A stretch of 64,000 bases of DNA from Lewinellaceae bacterium (GCA_020636095.1 JACJYN010000006.1:434001-498000); one strand, 5' to 3'; positions 45,838 through 54,703 are shown, counted from the first letter of the stretch. Notes: generated from the letters alone by a model not told the origin. Numbers and translations: made by a program.

Positions 45838-46159
45838 GATGCAGAAAGGTTTTGGTTATTGATAAATGATTGAATTGTCGAATTCAAAGCCAAGCGTTTG
45901 CGCTTGAGTTTATTTCGAAGAAAAGAAAAGTATGAAGATACAGGCTAGCAATCAAAAATAGGCTGAAGGCCCATCAAGCTAAGTTGCTTATGGGTGGGAA
46001 CGGAAGGTTTGATATCGCTATGGAAATAAATGTTATCCATAATTAATACGCTAAAGCAAGTGTAAGTTTACAAAAAAAACCAAAGACTTGCAGTAGCTCC
46101 ACCGGATTTTAACGGAAATTCCTCTTAGGTATTATTTGGTATTTCAGGCCGAAGTCCCT
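45838..46159. other. Intergenic stretch without a supported gene
   Basis: Upstream region of the choice-of-anchor J gene (minus strand). AT-rich with a small AAGCG/CGCTT hairpin near 45893. No consensus promoter, gene or element with terminal repeats seen. Confidence 0.4.
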
Positions 46160-46286
46160 AATTTTGGCTACCCGTCTAAGGTTGGACACGGTTAGAAGCA
46201 GGTAAGCCCAAGCAGCCTGCCGCGGTTGCGAACAGCGAATACCGAACCGCGAACTCGTCCAACCCTGGAATGGTAGCCCTGATTTT
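46160..46286. repeat. 127-bp palindromic element upstream of susC
   Basis: The left end AATTTTGGCTACCCGTCTAA (from 46160), continuing with GGTTGGAC, is matched by the inverted right end (46257-46286) sharing GGCTACC and GGTTGGAC. The right arm contains CGAATACCGAACCGCGAAC, the same GTTCGG/GTTCGC motif (inverted) as the tandem array near 15.1 kb. The following 46287-46567, the susC leader, shows only a weak -7 box (CATCTTTG, 46390-46397). Confidence 0.65.
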
Positions 46287-46567
46287 GATTCTGTTAATAC
46301 CGTTATTACATGCCGATACTGAAGTCCATACTGCCTGTAAGAACGACGGCTCTCCGCCTGGAGACCCCCAGCCTCAGTGGCTTACAACCCATCTTTGACT
46401 GTTAGCAACCTTTCTTGCTGTAGCTTTTCAGCGTTTTCAACAAAGCCTATCCTGATTGCTTGATGCCCCTTGCTGCACCACCTTATGGTATGGCTGTTCT
46501 GAAAAGCCCGGCTTGTGTACAGGCCTGATTCCATCTCAACATTCTCATCACCAAAAAACGAACCAAT

Positions 46568-49500
46568 ATGAAGCATTGGCGTATCTTCCTGATATCCGCT
46601 GTATGCCTGGGGTGGGCCAGTATCGCCCTGGGGCAGCGCACCCTTACCGGCGCCGTTACGGATGCCGATACCGGAGAACCGCTCATTGGAGCGAATATTT
46701 TGATCGTTGGCACTTCTTCGGGAACCGTCACCGACTTTGACGGCAAGTATGAACTGGAAGTGTCAGAAAACGCGAAGCAACTGGAATTTTCATACACCGG
46801 TTACACGCCTCAATTGGTGGAAATTGGTAATCGAAGCACGATCGATCTGCAATTGAGCGCCGGCCAGGTATTGGATGAGGTCGTGGTCGTGGGCTACGGT
46901 ACCCAGAAAAAAAAGGACGTGTCCGGCGCGATTGAATCCCTCAATGCCGAAGATGTGAAAGACGTGCCCTCAGCCAGCTTTGAGGCTGCTATACAGGGCA
47001 AGGCGAGCGGCGTGAATATCAGCAGCCCTTCCGGTACGCCGGGGGGCGCTATCAACGTCAATATTCGCGGCATTTCGTCCATCAGCGCCAGCAGCCAGCC
47101 CCTGTTCATCATCGATGGCATCCCGGTGGTTTCCCGCAATAACTCAGCTCTCAACCAAAACATACAGCCGGTTAACCCGCTGGCGGACATCAACCCCAAC
47201 GATATCGAATCGATTACCATCCTGAAGGACGCCTCAGCGGCCTCCATCTATGGTTCCCGGGGCGCCAACGGGGTCATTCTGGTCACCACCAAGCGGGGCG
47301 CCAGTGAAAAAACCCAGGTCAACGTAGGTTATTATAAAGGCTTTTCCAACATCACCCGTGTGCCCGAAATGATGGGCGCCCGCGATTTCGTCCGCTTCCT
47401 CAATGTAGCGGCGGAGAACGACGGCCTGGGAGCCGGCTATTTTAATGACGACTTTGGTTTTAACCCCGATGATCCCGGCGCCGGGGTACAGACTACCGAC
47501 ATCTATGACGCCATTTTCCGCACCGGCCAGATTGATAATGCGGACCTGAGCCTGCAGGGCGGCAACGATAAGACCCAGTTCTATCTCAGCGGCAATTTCT
47601 TCAGCCAGTCCGGCATACAGATCGGACAGGAGTTCCAGCGCATGAGCACCCGCCTCAACCTCGACCACCGCCTCAACGAAAAGATCAAACTAGGCGCCAA
47701 TTTTGCCGTCAACCGCTCCAACCACCGGCGGACGATCAATGAGAACGACGAGTACGGCGTGGTGATCAACGCCCAGGCCTGGGACCCCTCGGCGCCGGTC
47801 TATGAGGCCGATGGGAGCTACGCCAACCCTTTCAACTACAATACCTGGTGGCCGCTGGACAACCCGGTGCTGATCGCTTTGGAATACAAGAACCGCTCTA
47901 TCTCTACTCGGCTGCAAAGTTCCTTGTTCGGGCAGTACGAAATCATCCCCGGCCTTACTTTCAAAACAATAGGGTCGGTTGATATCAACTCGCTGAACGA
48001 AGAATCTTATACGCCTACTTTCAGCAATAAGACCAGTATTGGGCAGGGGATATTCGCCACGTGGGAGGAACTGTCCTGGCAGGTCGAGAATACCCTCAAC
48101 TTCACCCGGGTGCTGGGCGGTCACAGCTTCAACCTGATTGGCGGGTTCTCGGCTCAGGAGATCAGGGCGATCTTTTCCGATATGGAAGGCGCCGGATATT
48201 CCACCAATGAAACCCCCAGCATTTCGGCGGCGGCCAATATCGTCTTCGCTTCTTCGGGTAAGCGCCGTTCCAGCCTGATCTCTTACCTGGGGCGCTTCAA
48301 TTATAGCTATAAAAGCCGCTACCTGGCCACCTTTACCGTGCGGGCAGATGGCTCGTCCCGCTTTGGTGCGAACAACCGCTACGGATATTTCCCTTCCGGT
48401 TCGGTGGCCTGGGTAGTGAGCGAGGAGCCCTTTATGGCGGACCAGGGCCTGTTGAGCGAGCTAAAGCTGCGAGGTAGTTATGGCATCACCGGCAACCAGG
48501 AGATCGGTAGCGACTGGGTGGGCACCTGGGGACTGGACTCCCCCTACAACGGCCAGAGCGGCATCTCGCCTTCCCAGTTGGAAAACCCGGACCTCAGCTG
48601 GGAAAGAACCGCCCAGCTCAACCTGGGGATTGACCTGGCCCTGCTGGACAGCCGCATCCAACTCACCGCCGACTACTTTATCAAAAACACCACCGACCTG
48701 TTGCTCAATGCCGATGTCTCCGGCCTGACCGGCTTTACCTCCGTTTTCCAGAACGTAGGAGAGATCGAAAACAAGGGCTTTGAAGTCAGCCTGAATACAC
48801 TGAACATCAATAGCCGGGACTTCTCCTGGTCGACTACCTTCAACCTGGCTCTTTTGGATAATACGGTTAAGAAGTTGTTCAACAACGGAGAAATTCTGGG
48901 GCGCAACCATATTCTCCAGGAAGGCCAGTCCGTTAGTACCTTATATATGATCCAATTCCTGGGCGTAGACCCCGAGACGGGCGACGCCCTGTTTGAAGAC
49001 CTCAATGGCGATGATGTGATCGACTTTGACGACCGCCAGATCGTGGGCAGCGCCATTCCGGATTATTTCGGCGGATTTAATAACACCCTTACTTATAAAG
49101 GATTCACGCTGTCCGCCTTTCTGCAATTCTCCGGCGGTAACAAGATTTTCAACCAGAGCCGACACGCTTACGAGAACTACGGGCAATTGCGCAGCGGCCT
49201 GCCGTATGGCAACAACAGCCGCTACGTACTGGACCACTACTGGCGGGAGCCGGGACAGCAAACGGATGTTCCGCGCCCCACGCTTCAAACCGGACAGATG
49301 CAACGCTTTAGTACGCAGTTTCTGGAAAACGGCGACTTCATTCGCCTCAAGAACCTGCGCCTGGCCTATCAGTTTCCGGCTGTGGCTGTGCAAAAAATGC
49401 GCCTGCGCTCCCTGACACTCTATGCTCAGGCCCAGAACCTGTTCACCCTTACGGATTATCGCGGTTTCGACCCGGAGGTTTCCACCAACACGGCCAGCCA

Positions 49501-49588
49501 GGGCGCGCTGAATACCCAGCAGGGAGAAGATTTCGGAACCCTGGGGCAGGCCCGGACGATCTCGGTGGGGGTGAATTTGGGGTTGTAG
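46568..49588 (+). CDS. SusC/RagA-family TonB-dependent outer-membrane transporter
   Basis: 1006 residues, the normal SusC length. Signal peptide (ending SIALGQ), CarboxypepD_reg-like domain (about 24-105: LTGAVTDADTGEPLIGANI, FSYTGYTPQ), the SusC hallmark LDEVVVVGYGTQKKKDVSG (near 108), a plug domain with VNIRGISSI and TILKDASAASIYGSRGANGV, then a 22-strand barrel. There is no STN signalling domain. It forms the outer-membrane channel for oligomers captured by the SusD lipoprotein, 49 bp downstream. With cyanophycinase-like peptidases on both sides and an isoaspartyl peptidase just downstream, peptide or beta-aspartyl oligomers are a plausible cargo; a glycan cannot be excluded. Confidence 0.95.
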   Translation: MKHWRIFLISAVCLGWASIALGQRTLTGAVTDADTGEPLIGANILIVGTSSGTVTDFDGKYELEVSENAKQLEFSYTGYTPQLVEIGNRSTIDLQLSAGQVLDEVVVVGYGTQKKKDVSGAIESLNAEDVKDVPSASFEAAIQGKASGVNISSPSGTPGGAINVNIRGISSISASSQPLFIIDGIPVVSRNNSALNQNIQPVNPLADINPNDIESITILKDASAASIYGSRGANGVILVTTKRGASEKTQVNVGYYKGFSNITRVPEMMGARDFVRFLNVAAENDGLGAGYFNDDFGFNPDDPGAGVQTTDIYDAIFRTGQIDNADLSLQGGNDKTQFYLSGNFFSQSGIQIGQEFQRMSTRLNLDHRLNEKIKLGANFAVNRSNHRRTINENDEYGVVINAQAWDPSAPVYEADGSYANPFNYNTWWPLDNPVLIALEYKNRSISTRLQSSLFGQYEIIPGLTFKTIGSVDINSLNEESYTPTFSNKTSIGQGIFATWEELSWQVENTLNFTRVLGGHSFNLIGGFSAQEIRAIFSDMEGAGYSTNETPSISAAANIVFASSGKRRSSLISYLGRFNYSYKSRYLATFTVRADGSSRFGANNRYGYFPSGSVAWVVSEEPFMADQGLLSELKLRGSYGITGNQEIGSDWVGTWGLDSPYNGQSGISPSQLENPDLSWERTAQLNLGIDLALLDSRIQLTADYFIKNTTDLLLNADVSGLTGFTSVFQNVGEIENKGFEVSLNTLNINSRDFSWSTTFNLALLDNTVKKLFNNGEILGRNHILQEGQSVSTLYMIQFLGVDPETGDALFEDLNGDDVIDFDDRQIVGSAIPDYFGGFNNTLTYKGFTLSAFLQFSGGNKIFNQSRHAYENYGQLRSGLPYGNNSRYVLDHYWREPGQQTDVPRPTLQTGQMQRFSTQFLENGDFIRLKNLRLAYQFPAVAVQKMRLRSLTLYAQAQNLFTLTDYRGFDPEVSTNTASQGALNTQQGEDFGTLGQARTISVGVNLGL

Positions 49589-49637
49589 GGTGGGGGTGTA
49601 TCAGAGAGTAGTGTATCAGCGTTTAAAAAAAAAGAAA

Positions 49638-50990
49638 ATGAAAACCATAAACTTCAAATACATCATTCTATCGGCGGCCGTGTTTTGGGGCGCTGCCTGC
49701 AATGGCTTTCTGGATGTCGAGCTGGATGACCAGATCATCACCTCGGAAGCCATCGTCAACAAGGAAACGGCGGAAGCGGCGGCCATCGGGCTATACAACA
49801 GCTTTCAGGGCGTCAACTTATACGGCGGCGACTTTGTCCTGGTGGCCGACCTGCTCGGCGGCAACGCCATCGCAACCGGCTTCCGGCAGCGCTACGAAGA
49901 CCTGGCAAATGCCCGCGTGCCGACGACCAACCCCTATATCGAGGATGTGTGGGTAGATCTGTACAACATCATCAACTCCGCCAATAATATTCTGGCGAAT
50001 ATCGATGGCATCGACGGCATCGGGGATGAAGATCGCAGCCGCATCGAAGGAACGGCCTATTTTTTCCGGGGCGCCGCTTATTTCGACCTGCTGCGCCAGT
50101 TCGGGGAGTTCTTTGATGAAGGTTCCGCTTTTGGCGTGCCGGTATTTACAGAAGTACTGGACCGCAGCACCGCCACTACCGTAGGGCGGGCTACCGTATC
50201 CGCCACGTACGGCCGCATCATCGAAGACCTGGACAACGCCGTCAAGGATCTGCCTGCCGGCGACGGCCGCTTTTTTCTCACCCAGGCGGCCGCCCAGGCC
50301 CTGCTGGCGCGCGTATATTTGTACCGGAAAGATTGGGACAACGCCCGCGCCTATGCCAGCCTGCTGATCAATAATGGCGATTACGAGCTCAATACCGATT
50401 ATAATGATAATTTTGAGACGGAAGGCTCCGCCGAATCCATCTTTGAACTGGAGTTTACCACCCAGGATGGGCAGGATCTTTCCAGCCTGCTGATGCTTTC
50501 CACCGCCAATGAGGTCTCCGGCGCCAATGAGTTGTGGGAGGCCTTTGAGGAGGGAGATGTCCGCAAGGAGCAGTTCCTGCGGCGCTTCGGCGTAGTGCGC
50601 TGCACCAAGTACGGCGAACTGGCGACGGATATTCAGTACAATGTCCCGATATTGCGGCTGGCGGAGATGTACCTCATTCGCTCAGAGGCAATTGCCCATA
50701 CCGAAGGAGCTGTCGCTGCACTTACTGACCTGAATGCCATTCGGGCCCGTTCTCTGCCCGATTCGCCGATCGCGGCGGCAGATGTACCCAACCTGGAAGC
50801 CTACAATGGCTTCCTGATCCGGGAGCGCCGCCTGGAGTACGCTTTTGAGGGGCACTATTGGTTCGACCTGGTGCGCCTGGGGCGGGCCGCCGACGTGCGG
50901 CAGGTGGAAGATTACCGGGTGATTTTGCCGATACCGGGCCGGGAGGTGAAGGTGTCTAATGGAGTGGTTGTGCAGAATCAGGGGTATTAG
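49638..50990 (+). CDS. SusD/RagB-family nutrient-binding outer-membrane lipoprotein
   Basis: 450 residues from the ATG at 49638, where MKTINFKYIILSAAVFWGAA starts a lipoprotein signal (lipobox Cys in GAACNGFLDVE). The mature protein has the SusD plan: an N-terminal segment (EAAAIGLYNSFQ), TPR-type helices (AYFFRGAAYFDLLRQFGEFF, AAAQALLARVYLYRKDWDNA) and the C-terminal SusD domain with YNVPILRLAEMYLIRSEA and RERRLEYAFEGHYWFDLVRL. It caps the SusC channel on the cell surface and captures substrate. It is rather short for the family, fitting the RagB-like branch. Confidence 0.95.
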   Translation: MKTINFKYIILSAAVFWGAACNGFLDVELDDQIITSEAIVNKETAEAAAIGLYNSFQGVNLYGGDFVLVADLLGGNAIATGFRQRYEDLANARVPTTNPYIEDVWVDLYNIINSANNILANIDGIDGIGDEDRSRIEGTAYFFRGAAYFDLLRQFGEFFDEGSAFGVPVFTEVLDRSTATTVGRATVSATYGRIIEDLDNAVKDLPAGDGRFFLTQAAAQALLARVYLYRKDWDNARAYASLLINNGDYELNTDYNDNFETEGSAESIFELEFTTQDGQDLSSLLMLSTANEVSGANELWEAFEEGDVRKEQFLRRFGVVRCTKYGELATDIQYNVPILRLAEMYLIRSEAIAHTEGAVAALTDLNAIRARSLPDSPIAAADVPNLEAYNGFLIRERRLEYAFEGHYWFDLVRLGRAADVRQVEDYRVILPIPGREVKVSNGVVVQNQGY

Positions 50991-51025
50991 TTGTAAGTTG
51001 ACGGTAGGAAAAAACCTTTTTCAAA

Positions 51026-51058
51026 AAACCTTTGAGGTTTTCAAAACCTCAAAGGTTT
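51026..51058. terminator. Perfect 16-bp inverted repeat between susD and the isoaspartyl peptidase
   Basis: AAACCTTTGAGGTTTT (51026-51041) and its exact complement (51043-51058) are separated by one base. The preceding CCTTTTTCAAAA adds more A/T. It is likely a bidirectional terminator; palindromes of this sequence also occur as dispersed repeats in related genomes, from memory. Confidence 0.6.
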
Positions 51059-51078
51059 GATTCAAAAGCTGACTTGAA

Positions 51079-51993
51079 ATGCCCAAATACACCCTGGCCA
51101 TACACGGCGGCGCGGGCACCATCCTGCGCTCAGAGATGACCGCTGAGAAAGAGAAGGCCCATCAACAGGCCCTGCTGGAAGCCCTGCGGGCTGGCGAGGC
51201 CCTGCTCGAGGCGGGGGAAAGTGCCCTCGTTGCCGTCGAATCTGCTGTCCGCCGGCTGGAGGATTGCGAGTATTTCAATGCCGGCAAGGGGGCGGTCTTC
51301 ACCCACGAAGGCTACAACGAGATGGACGCTTCCATCATGTGCGGAAAAACGCTGGCGGCCGGGGGCGTGGCCATGGTCCGGGGAATTAAAAACCCCATAT
51401 CCCTCGCCCGGTGCATACTGGAAGCCTCCGGTCACGTGTTGCTCTGTGGCCCTGGCGCGCTGCAATTTGCCCGGGAACAAGGCCTGGAAGAGGCGCCGCC
51501 GGAATACTTCTTCTCTGAATTCCGGTACCGGCAACTGCAGGAGGCCCGGGCGCGTGGCAAGGCTCAGCTCGACCACAGCCAGAAGTACGGCACCGTCGGC
51601 GCGGTGGCCTGCGACCGGCACGGGCACATCGCTGCCGCCACCTCTACCGGCGGCCTGACCAATAAGCAGTACGGCAGGGTAGGGGACAGCCCCCTCATCG
51701 GCGCTGGCACCTACGCCAACGACCTGACCTGCGCGGTGTCCTGTACCGGCTACGGGGAGTACTTCATGCGCGGCGTGGTGGCCTACGATGTCTCCTGCCT
51801 CATGGAGTACAAGGGGATGAGTTTGGAAGAGGCTGCTCACCATGCCATCCACCAACGCCAACTGGCGTTGGGCGGCGACGGCGGCCTGATCGCCGTGGAT
51901 GCAAAAGGGAACGTTGCCCTGCCGTTTAATTCAGCGGGGATGTACCGGGGGTGGGTGCGGGAAGGGGAGGAGGCGGAGGTTGAGATTTATTGA
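51079..51993 (+). CDS. iaaA: Isoaspartyl peptidase / L-asparaginase (Ntn hydrolase)
   Basis: 304 residues. The N-terminus TLAIHGGAGTI, the EDCEYFNAGKGAVFTHEG block and the autocleavage site with nucleophile Thr172 in KYGTVGAVACD identify the plant-type asparaginase/IaaA family; GGLTNKQYGRVGDSPLIGAG follows as expected. There is no signal peptide, so it acts in the cytoplasm. It hydrolyses beta-aspartyl dipeptides, including beta-Asp-Arg from cyanophycin breakdown in known cases. It lies 88 bp after susD on the same strand, though a hairpin intervenes. Confidence 0.94.
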   Translation: MPKYTLAIHGGAGTILRSEMTAEKEKAHQQALLEALRAGEALLEAGESALVAVESAVRRLEDCEYFNAGKGAVFTHEGYNEMDASIMCGKTLAAGGVAMVRGIKNPISLARCILEASGHVLLCGPGALQFAREQGLEEAPPEYFFSEFRYRQLQEARARGKAQLDHSQKYGTVGAVACDRHGHIAAATSTGGLTNKQYGRVGDSPLIGAGTYANDLTCAVSCTGYGEYFMRGVVAYDVSCLMEYKGMSLEEAAHHAIHQRQLALGGDGGLIAVDAKGNVALPFNSAGMYRGWVREGEEAEVEIY

Positions 51994-52001
51994 GCGGTTG
52001 G

Positions 52002-52511
52002 CTATTCTCTACCTCCTTCTTTTTTGGATTCGTACTCATCCAAATACTCTGCCACGATCTCATCGATGATATCGCGCAGGTAGGTGCGTTCCCGGCGGGC
52101 GATGGTTTTGAGTTTTTCCAGCTTATCGGGGTCAAAGGTGAGGGTGATTCGCTTGGTCCCCTTTGTTTCCAGCCGCATACTGCTGGGTTCCACTGTACTT
52201 CGGATGAGGGCGTCGAGGCCGCTCAATGGCTTGCGGTGGCGCTTCTTCACCTGAGCGCTGCCGGAAATAGGCGTGCGTTTCTTTTTTCGTTGCTCGAGTT
52301 GCTCTTCCACACTTTCCTCAAAAGCACTATCCAGAAAGGCCTGCAGGTCGGAAGAAAAGTCCTTGGCGGAAGAACGCTTGCCGCCTTCTTCGCCCTTTTG
52401 CTCTTCCCGCTTTGCCGTCCTGGACAATAAGGGGCTGGTCTCCTGAAGGGTTTCTTCAGCAGCCTCTCCGAATAAGCTTTCCAGTCCTTCTGTGAATCTC
52501 TTTTTGCTCAT
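52002..52511 (-). CDS. ParA-partner protein with C-terminal ribbon-helix-helix-like domain
   Basis: 169 residues. The N-terminus KKRFTEGLESLFGE resembles the short GL-x-x-L motif at the start of ParB proteins that contacts ParA. A charged, probably disordered middle follows (KREEQKGEEGGKRSS, EEQLEQRKKKRTP). The C-terminal 45 residues (KRITLTFDPDKLEKLKTIAR, then TYLRDIIDEIVAEYL) fit a ribbon-helix-helix DNA-binding fold. It lacks the ParB CTPase domain. It begins 3 bp after the ParA gene ends, so the two form an operon, convergent with iaaA. Confidence 0.75.
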   Translation of the reverse strand: MSKKRFTEGLESLFGEAAEETLQETSPLLSRTAKREEQKGEEGGKRSSAKDFSSDLQAFLDSAFEESVEEQLEQRKKKRTPISGSAQVKKRHRKPLSGLDALIRSTVEPSSMRLETKGTKRITLTFDPDKLEKLKTIARRERTYLRDIIDEIVAEYLDEYESKKEGGRE

Positions 52512-52514
52512 AGT

Positions 52515-53294
52515 TTATCCTTTCCTCACCGCCATCCCCTCAAACTTTTCCATCCTCACCAAGATCTCCTTACACAGGCTCAAATAATCCTCCGCTCCGG
52601 AACTATTGCGGCTGTACGCAAAAATATCTTTTCGTTGCGACGGGGCTTCGGCCAGGGAGACGTTATCGCGGATCATGGTTTCGAAGACCAGGTCGCCGAA
52701 ATACTTTTTGATGGTTTCCACCACATCGCGGTTGAGCACTTTGCGGCTATCGTACATGGTGGCGATCACCCCGCCGATCTCCAGGCCCTTATTGAGGCGA
52801 AACTTCACCTTTTGGATAACCTGCTTGATCTTGGCCAACCCCTGCAGAGCCAGAAATTCGGTCTGTAGGGGGATCATCACGTAGTCGCTGCTGGTCAGGG
52901 CGTTGAGGGTGAGCAGGCCCAGGGAGGGGGGGCAGTCGATGATAATAAAGTCGTACTCTTCCCTCAGGGGGGACAGCAATTCCCGGAGGATGAACTCCCG
53001 CCCGGCCTCGTTGATCAGCTCCATCTCGGCGCCGGAGAGGTCGAGCGTGGAAACGATGACGTCCATGTTTTCTTTAACCTGTATCGGCACCAGTTCGGAC
53101 TCGCCGCGCAGGGCCTCGTAGATGGTCTGCGGGGGACGGGGAGCGCCCAGCGAAAGGGTGAGGTTCGCCTGGGGGTCCAGGTCGATGAGCAAGGATTTTT
53201 TGCCCAGCTCCACCATGGCTGCGCCAATATTTATCACACTGGTGGTCTTTCCAACTCCTCCTTTATGGTTGAGTAATGAAATCACTTTTCCCAT
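52515..53294 (-). CDS. ParA-family partition/positioning ATPase
   Basis: 259 residues from the ATG at 53294 (MGKVISLLNHKGGVGKTT); the frame runs 8 codons further up. Deviant Walker A KGGVGKTT (11-18), Walker A' LLIDLDPQANLT and Walker B DFIIIDCPPSLG are intact, with the later DVVETIKKYFGDLVFETMI block typical of Soj/ParA. It binds DNA non-specifically as an ATP dimer and moves or positions DNA or protein cargo. The downstream partner is not a canonical ParB, so this is either a plasmid-derived segregation pair or a cargo-positioning system. A -7 box lies at 53369-53376. Confidence 0.92.
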   Translation of the reverse strand: MGKVISLLNHKGGVGKTTSVINIGAAMVELGKKSLLIDLDPQANLTLSLGAPRPPQTIYEALRGESELVPIQVKENMDVIVSTLDLSGAEMELINEAGREFILRELLSPLREEYDFIIIDCPPSLGLLTLNALTSSDYVMIPLQTEFLALQGLAKIKQVIQKVKFRLNKGLEIGGVIATMYDSRKVLNRDVVETIKKYFGDLVFETMIRDNVSLAEAPSQRKDIFAYSRNSSGAEDYLSLCKEILVRMEKFEGMAVRKG

Positions 53295-53368
53295 ATCAAT
53301 ACTTTGATAGCTTTGCAAGAATGTGGCTTAATTTAAGCAATAATCACCAGGAATGCCCGGGATGTTAG

Positions 53369-53376
53369 CAAAAATA
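53369..53376 (-). promoter_or_regulatory. -7 box upstream of the ParA gene
   Basis: TATTTTTG on the minus strand, 74 bases before the ParA ATG. No -33 match. It is a weak call given the AT-rich context. Confidence 0.35.
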
Positions 53377-53529
53377 GACTTTTTCCCTAAATTGTCAGCA
53401 GGATGGTGAGTTTCTTGCCCGGTTCGCCTCCGAGCGGGCGTTTTTTGAAGGCGAGCCGGGCAGCGGCTAAACGGGAGCTGCCAACGGGAACCCACAAGCC
53501 TGGGGTTACTTTTTACAAAAAAATAACCA

Positions 53530-54393
53530 ATGAAAAAAAATTGCACTCTTTTTCTTTTACCCCTGCTTTGCCTGATTGGTTTCGGCCAGGCCGGTATTTC
53601 TCAGAATGTTTCCCCGGCGCCGGCCGGCAAGCTTTTCATCATCGGCGGAGGCAAGCGCCCGCCGGCACTGGTGCAGGCTATGGCGGACGCCGCCGGGCTG
53701 GACACGGCAGGCTATGCCATCATCCTGCCCATGGCCAGCGGCGAACCGGATTCCGCTGCTTATTATGGCATCCGGCAGTTTACCGAGCTGGGCCTGCCGG
53801 CGGAACGATTTCGGGCTTATCATTTTGAGAAAGGAGCCTATCCTCAGGCTGCCGTCGATTCCCTGCGCGGCGCCCACCTGATCTACATCACCGGCGGCGA
53901 CCAAAACCGCTTTATGGACGTGGTGCTGGGCAGCCCGGTGTACGATGCCATCCATGAGGCCTACCGCAATGGGAGCGTCATTGCCGGCACCAGCGCCGGG
54001 GCCGCCGTGATGAGCCGCCGGATGATCACTGGCAATGAATACAAGCATCCCGACTACACCGGCGATTTTCGCACCATCGAAGCGGAAAATATTGAAATGA
54101 AGGAAGGCCTGGGCCTGTTGCCCAACGCCATCGTCGACCAGCACTTCATCTACCGCATGCGTATGAATCGCCTGATGAGCGTCGCGCTGGAACACCCTGG
54201 CCAGGCATGCATCGGCATCGACGAGTCGACCGCGATCCTCGTAGAAGGCAATAGCGCAACTGTCGTTGGGGATTCTCAGGTGATCTTGTTGCGAAACCCC
54301 GGGGGAACCGGCAAAAAGGAAAACGGCCTGTTGGGCGGGCGAGGGCTGGAGTTGAGCATTTTGTTGCCAGGGGAGAAGTTTGGCCTGAAATAA
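53530..54393 (+). CDS. Exported cyanophycinase (peptidase S51)
   Basis: 287 residues. A signal peptide (MKKNCTLFLLPLLCLIGFGQ, cleavage near GISQ) sends it to the periplasm or outside; there is no T9SS domain. The S51 domain carries GKLFIIGGGKRPP, LIYITGGDQNRF, the nucleophile Ser155 in IAGTSAGAAVMS and the cyanophycinase hallmark GLGLLPNAIVDQHF (193-206) followed by RMRMNRL. The hallmark is a better match to true cyanophycinase than the 43549 protein. Expected reaction: cyanophycin to beta-Asp-Arg dipeptides. It is divergent from the ParA gene. Confidence 0.92.
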   Translation: MKKNCTLFLLPLLCLIGFGQAGISQNVSPAPAGKLFIIGGGKRPPALVQAMADAAGLDTAGYAIILPMASGEPDSAAYYGIRQFTELGLPAERFRAYHFEKGAYPQAAVDSLRGAHLIYITGGDQNRFMDVVLGSPVYDAIHEAYRNGSVIAGTSAGAAVMSRRMITGNEYKHPDYTGDFRTIEAENIEMKEGLGLLPNAIVDQHFIYRMRMNRLMSVALEHPGQACIGIDESTAILVEGNSATVVGDSQVILLRNPGGTGKKENGLLGGRGLELSILLPGEKFGLK

Positions 54394-54400
54394 GGAATGG

Positions 54401-54448
54401 CCGTTACATTTATAATGATTATAAAAATAACGATTATATTTGTAACGG
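54401..54448. terminator. 48-bp imperfect palindrome after the cyanophycinase gene
   Basis: CCGTTACA (54401-54408) pairs with TGTAACGG (54441-54448); the AT-rich interior is partly self-complementary. It begins 8 bases past the stop codon and may act as a terminator. It also contains a -7-like TATATTTG (54435-54442). Confidence 0.45.
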
Positions 54449-54467
54449 TCTCTGATCTCTCCCAACC

Positions 54468-54578
54468 GTGTGTATCCCAAATTGCACAGTCAGCCTCTGA
54501 AAGGCTTAGCAATCCCTTCGCTTTGCTGCGGGCTTACCAATCCACTGCCATGCAAAAAGTGCAATTTGGGATACACAC
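54468..54578. mobile_element. 111-bp MITE with perfect 20-bp inverted ends and 9-bp target duplication
   Basis: GTGTGTATCCCAAATTGCAC (54468-54487) is perfectly inverted at 54559-54578. Immediately outside, CTCCCAACC occurs at 54459-54467 and again at 54579-54587, a perfect 9-bp direct repeat. There is no coding capacity. Perfect ends and duplication imply a recent, non-autonomous insertion mobilised by a transposase elsewhere in the genome. Confidence 0.88.
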
Positions 54579-54656
54579 CTCCCAACCTTCCTGCAATATA
54601 ATACTAAAACAATATAACCATCCAACCATCCAGCAACAATAACCCTCTCTGTTTCC

Positions 54657-54687
54657 TTTGCGCTATTGCCCTATAAACGTACCTTTG
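54657..54687 (+). promoter_or_regulatory. Promoter of the OmpH/Skp-like gene
   Basis: TTTG (54657-54660), 19 bases, TACCTTTG (54680-54687): an exact consensus promoter, 16 bases ahead of the ATG at 54704. Confidence 0.85.
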
Positions 54688-54703
54688 CGAAAATTTCGAA
54701 AAA

